From contig MKSH01000132.1 in assembly GCA_001898095.1 (NCBI GenBank), forward strand, positions 3,796 through 10,987: DNA of 7,192 bases, read 5' to 3'. Source of the stretch: Solirubrobacterales bacterium 70-9 (GTDB taxonomy: Bacteria > Actinomycetota > Thermoleophilia > Solirubrobacterales > 70-9). The translations under genes were made by a program, and so were the position numbers. This document shows positions 7,034-7,192 of the stretch, piece by piece; positions within the stretch are counted from its first letter, which is position 1; every line of letters begins with the position of its first letter. The notes beneath the pieces were generated by a model that worked only from the letters and a program-made list of their open reading frames with translations, was not told where the DNA came from and did no database searches.

Positions 7034-7047
7034 CTACCCGGACCTGA

Positions 7048-7098
7048 TGTCGACGGGCCGAAAAGCGCTCTATATCAGCGTTTTTCGGCCCATCGACA
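7048..7098. terminator. Long hairpin between dipeptidase gene and purU
   Basis: Arms 7048-7069 and 7077-7098 pair over 22 positions around a 7-base AT-rich loop (7070-7076), with two non-Watson-Crick positions (7054/7092 and 7065/7081). Each strand's RNA would have one G-U wobble and one C-A mismatch. The stem includes GGGCCGAAAA facing TTTTCGGCCC. It starts 4 bases past the dipeptidase stop and lies ahead of the purU start, the place expected for a terminator or attenuator. No U-run follows the stem on the minus strand, so intrinsic termination would be inefficient; it may instead be a 3'-end stabilising hairpin or a large protein-binding palindrome. Confidence 0.6.
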
Positions 7099-7101
7099 CC
7101 G

Positions 7102-7192
7102 TCAGCGCCACCAGGCGGCGAGGACGCGGCGCCAGTTGGACCAGGCGATGCGCTCGAGCTCGGGCTCGCTGAAGCCTGCGGCGCGGAGGGCG
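7102..7192 (-). CDS. Probable M19 membrane-type dipeptidase, C-terminal end only
   Basis: Only the last 29 codons and the TGA (7104-7102) are in the window; the gene continues beyond the right edge. The visible peptide ALRAAGFSEPELERIAWSNW, then RRVLAAWWR, follows the C-terminal pattern of peptidase M19 (renal/membrane dipeptidase): a leucine-rich helix, G-[FY]-S-x-x-E-[IL]-x-x-I, then a GN-L-RV-like segment (here SNWRRV). Zinc ligands and active site are outside the window, so the call rests on this tail alone. M19 genes are known neighbours of dimethylglycine/sarcosine catabolic genes, for instance in the Pseudomonas glycine betaine cluster, which supports the call. It is on the same strand as purU, 81 bases upstream, but separated from it by the hairpin. 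Confidence 0.65.
   Translation of the reverse strand, partial: ALRAAGFSEPELERIAWSNWRRVLAAWWR

Noticed and set aside
7070..7095. Minus-strand GATATA in the hairpin loop as a purU -10 box
   Set aside because: No acceptable -35 at normal spacing, and the bases are better explained as the loop of the long stem.
1..7192. CRISPR array, tRNA, rRNA or insertion sequence
   Set aside because: No regular repeat-spacer pattern, cloverleaf, rRNA-like conserved stretch or transposase-like protein was seen on either strand.

Overview
The window is very GC-rich, with long open antisense frames, almost no intergenic space and strings of ATGA start/stop overlaps. This suggests a high-GC bacterium, most likely actinobacterial. 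A Thermoleophilia-like lineage is a guess from overall style; no taxonomic marker gene is present.

Layout, left to right. (1) Bases 2-1402, plus strand: the 3' two thirds or more of an allophanate hydrolase (urea amidolyase pathway), cut by the window start. It carries the amidase catalytic serines and the family-specific C-terminal domain. (2) Bases 1432-6096, minus strand: a complete four-gene operon for a heterotetrameric sarcosine oxidase, read in the order gamma (soxG), delta (soxD), alpha (soxA), beta (soxB). Each pair of genes is joined by a 4-base ATGA overlap. (3) Bases 6133-7020, minus strand: purU, formyltetrahydrofolate deformylase, 36 bases upstream of soxG. (4) Bases 7048-7098: a long hairpin. 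(5) Bases 7102-7192, minus strand: the last 29 codons of a probable M19 (membrane/renal-type) dipeptidase, cut by the window end.

How they fit together. Sarcosine oxidase demethylates sarcosine to glycine and loads the one-carbon unit onto tetrahydrofolate. PurU can release that unit as formate from 10-formyl-THF and so regenerate free folate. The convergent allophanate hydrolase belongs to urea (or guanidine-derived) nitrogen use. Because creatine breakdown gives sarcosine plus urea, the neighbourhood would suit creatine/creatinine catabolism, but no creatinase is visible here.

The points most worth a second look are: paired 12-base near-palindromes (consensus ATTGGATCCAAT) at exactly 21-base spacing in front of both purU and soxG; an alpha subunit that carries cysteine motifs for two [2Fe-2S] clusters, unlike the classical enzyme; the inverted operon order G-D-A-B; and a perfect 14-base inverted repeat embedded in frame in the interdomain linker of the allophanate hydrolase.
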